Under the pieces are notes generated by a model. The model was not told the DNA's origin. It was given only the letters and a program-made list of their open reading frames with translations, and made no database searches. Made by a program: the position numbers and the translations under genes. Shown here in pieces: positions 62,676 to 64,000 of a DNA stretch of 64,000 nucleotides. The stretch comes from Limanda limanda (Eukaryota; Chordata; Actinopteri; Pleuronectiformes; Pleuronectidae): contig NC_083637.1 in the NCBI RefSeq assembly GCF_963576545.1, positions 23,540,007-23,604,006 of the forward strand. Direction: 5' to 3'. Positions within the stretch are counted from its first letter, which is position 1, and every line of letters starts with the position of its first letter.

Positions 62676-63088
62676 TTGGTTCAGGTCCTGGATCTTCCTT
62701 ACTGTTATTGTTATTGTCTATTGATTGTCTTCTTGGTAAATTCCCGTATTCTGAATCACTGCTATCAAATTCCTCACCCCCCAGATTGTCCTCAAAAGCG
62801 TCCCAATCATTTTGACACAGCTGCGAATGTTGGTCATTTCTTCTTTGCTCAGATTGCTCGACACCTTTAAAACTGAACTCACTCTCCGTGGCGCTCTCAG
62901 TCTGGCACTATGGACTCCAGATCTGAGATCAGTTCTTTCAGAATGGACAGGTTTGACTCAAGCTGGTCTATGTGCTCTGAGCTGTTGACGTAAGCCCCTG
63001 GAACCATCACTTTGGTCTTCATGGAAGAAAGTATTGACCAAGCTTTTCCCTTTCGAGGTCTCTGCCACATCAACGGGTTCTCCATCTA
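62676..63088 (-). pseudogene. Broken partial duplicate of ccp110 exon 3
   Basis: This matches 58646-59138 inside ccp110 exon 3 in the same orientation, including the coding for [16 protein letters not shown] and [10 protein letters not shown]. It has point changes and at least two internal deletions (near the counterparts of 58868-58900 and 59000-59068) that break the frame. It lacks splice sites of its own and lies upstream of the ccp110 start, so it is not expected to encode a product. Confidence 0.88.
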
Positions 63089-63534
63089 GACAAAGAGTGC
63101 TTTTGATGATAAACATTCAAAATGTGTAAATAATCAGCAATTCTTTATGTTTGAGTAATTTGTGCAAATGCAGATCATAACTAAATTCAAGCATTTAATT
63201 ATAGCATTTTCTATTGTAACGACATATTGTGTCAGTGAATGGAAAATGTTAATAATGGAACCTTAAAAAGGGCGACAGAGCTGCAATAACGGACTCAAAC
63301 ATCAGGTTTTACATGCGTCAAAGATAGTAGGAACTGGGTTAACAGGACTTTAATATCACAAAGTCGTATAAACTAGCGTGTTTCACAAAACATGTGGAGA
63401 AATACAGATCAATTATTCTTGGTGATCAAAACAGTAACAGGCTGATAAACATTCATAAACTGCGTATAAACCTCAGGGAATAAGTCACAAACAGCGGTAG
63501 TGGCCCTCAGAACAGAGTCAACTGTCCCCAAACC

Positions 63535-63597
63535 ACTGAGGTCTTTACAGCTGCCACCGGAAGTGCCTCTACGAGCTGCCGCTGCCACGATTTGAGT
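63535..63597. repeat. Inverted repeat of the ccp110 5' flank, right arm
   Basis: It reads 'ctttacagctgccaccgg' then 'aagtgcctctacgagctg', the reverse complement of 62153-62228 with a few differences. Together with the left arm it brackets the exon 3 fragment and the repeats. Confidence 0.88.
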
Positions 63598-63599
63598 TT

Positions 63600-63881
63600 G
63601 TGTCTCTCGGTGGATGAGTGTTTACATTTTTGCCCGCGTCTTCTCCCGGGGCAACTGACAAGAGACAGTTGGACCAGCTGTCACAAAACCCGGAGTGGAT
63701 TTACAGCATTTACTCCACATTTAAACAACGAATATACACATTTCAAACCGAAAACACAACTTGCAAAAAGCAAAGACACATAAAGGCTCTTTATTGTAAA
63801 CAATGTTCGAGCAAAGCTTGTATCAATAAGGGATTAAATTTGACTCCGCTCCGTGCTTTTGTGTTATCCGGACCGGATTGA
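63600..63881 (+). other. Unrecognised open stretch, possible 5' end of a rightward gene
   Basis: A plus-strand frame of about 87 codons starts at 63618, right after the promoter-like inverted repeat. It contains GATDKRQLDQLSQNPEWIYS. I recognise no family and see no clear splice donor. It could be a first exon, repeat-derived, or chance. Confidence that it is coding is low. Confidence 0.2.
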
Positions 63882-64000
63882 GATAAAGCGGGCTCAGGTT
63901 AACTTGACACTGCCCCCTATAGGCCTGGCGGGCTAAACAAATGCACGAACAATACTGGAAATACATTTATATATTTATTTGAGATATTTGGTGGTTGACG

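Larger units (their letters stand above)
61863..64000. other. Upstream region of ccp110: promoter plus repeat cluster
   Basis: Bases 61863-62200 hold the ccp110 5' UTR and a probable CpG-containing promoter. A 24-bp direct repeat starting 'ggcagctgtctttgatg' occurs at 62222-62275. Then come a MITE, a SINE-like repeat and a ccp110 exon fragment, listed separately. From 63090 to 63530 I see only AT-rich sequence with nothing identifiable. Confidence 0.55.

Overview
The window looks like nuclear DNA of a ray-finned (teleost) fish. Coding exons are separated by AT-rich introns with GT-AG borders, long (CA)n tracts are frequent, and fish-type interspersed repeats are present. One gene belongs to the Galpha-v class of G proteins, which is known from fish and invertebrates and is absent from mammals. 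No bacterial-type gene, CRISPR array, rRNA or tRNA was seen. All gene models below were built by reading splice sites, reading frames and remembered family similarity. No database search was run.

Layout, left to right. (1) 334-21713, minus: gnav1, a complete G-protein alpha subunit in nine coding exons (361 codons) with repeat-filled introns. (2) 24615-33657, minus: pcyt2, CTP:phosphoethanolamine cytidylyltransferase, twelve coding exons (405 codons). (3) 33746-36091: a spacer made mostly of nested mobile-element debris. (4) 36164-42236, plus: a second, head-to-head inverted pcyt2 copy with intact splice sites and frame. It lacks the last exon and runs straight into an inverted copy of the sirt7 3' flank. 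(5) 42215-45817: an inverted repeat of the sirt7 3' UTR and downstream DNA, with a hAT-like element and a 37-bp tandem repeat in its loop. (6) 46515-50861, minus: sirt7, ten coding exons (406 codons). (7) 52054-61862, minus: ccp110 (centriolar protein CP110), ten coding exons (1209 codons). (8) 61863-64000: ccp110 upstream DNA with a Tc1-type MITE, a SINE-like repeat, a broken piece of ccp110 exon 3, and a short inverted repeat of the ccp110 5' flank.

The genes do not form a pathway. Gnav1 is membrane signalling, Pcyt2 is the rate-setting step of CDP-ethanolamine phospholipid synthesis, Sirt7 is a nuclear/nucleolar NAD-dependent deacylase, and Ccp110 caps centrioles. The pcyt2-sirt7 adjacency matches the order I know from mammals.

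The most unusual part is 25-46 kb. Two nested inverted duplications have produced a second pcyt2 gene. Its coding end, stop codon and poly(A) signal appear to be borrowed from sirt7 flanking DNA, and its promoter side consists of transposon sequence.
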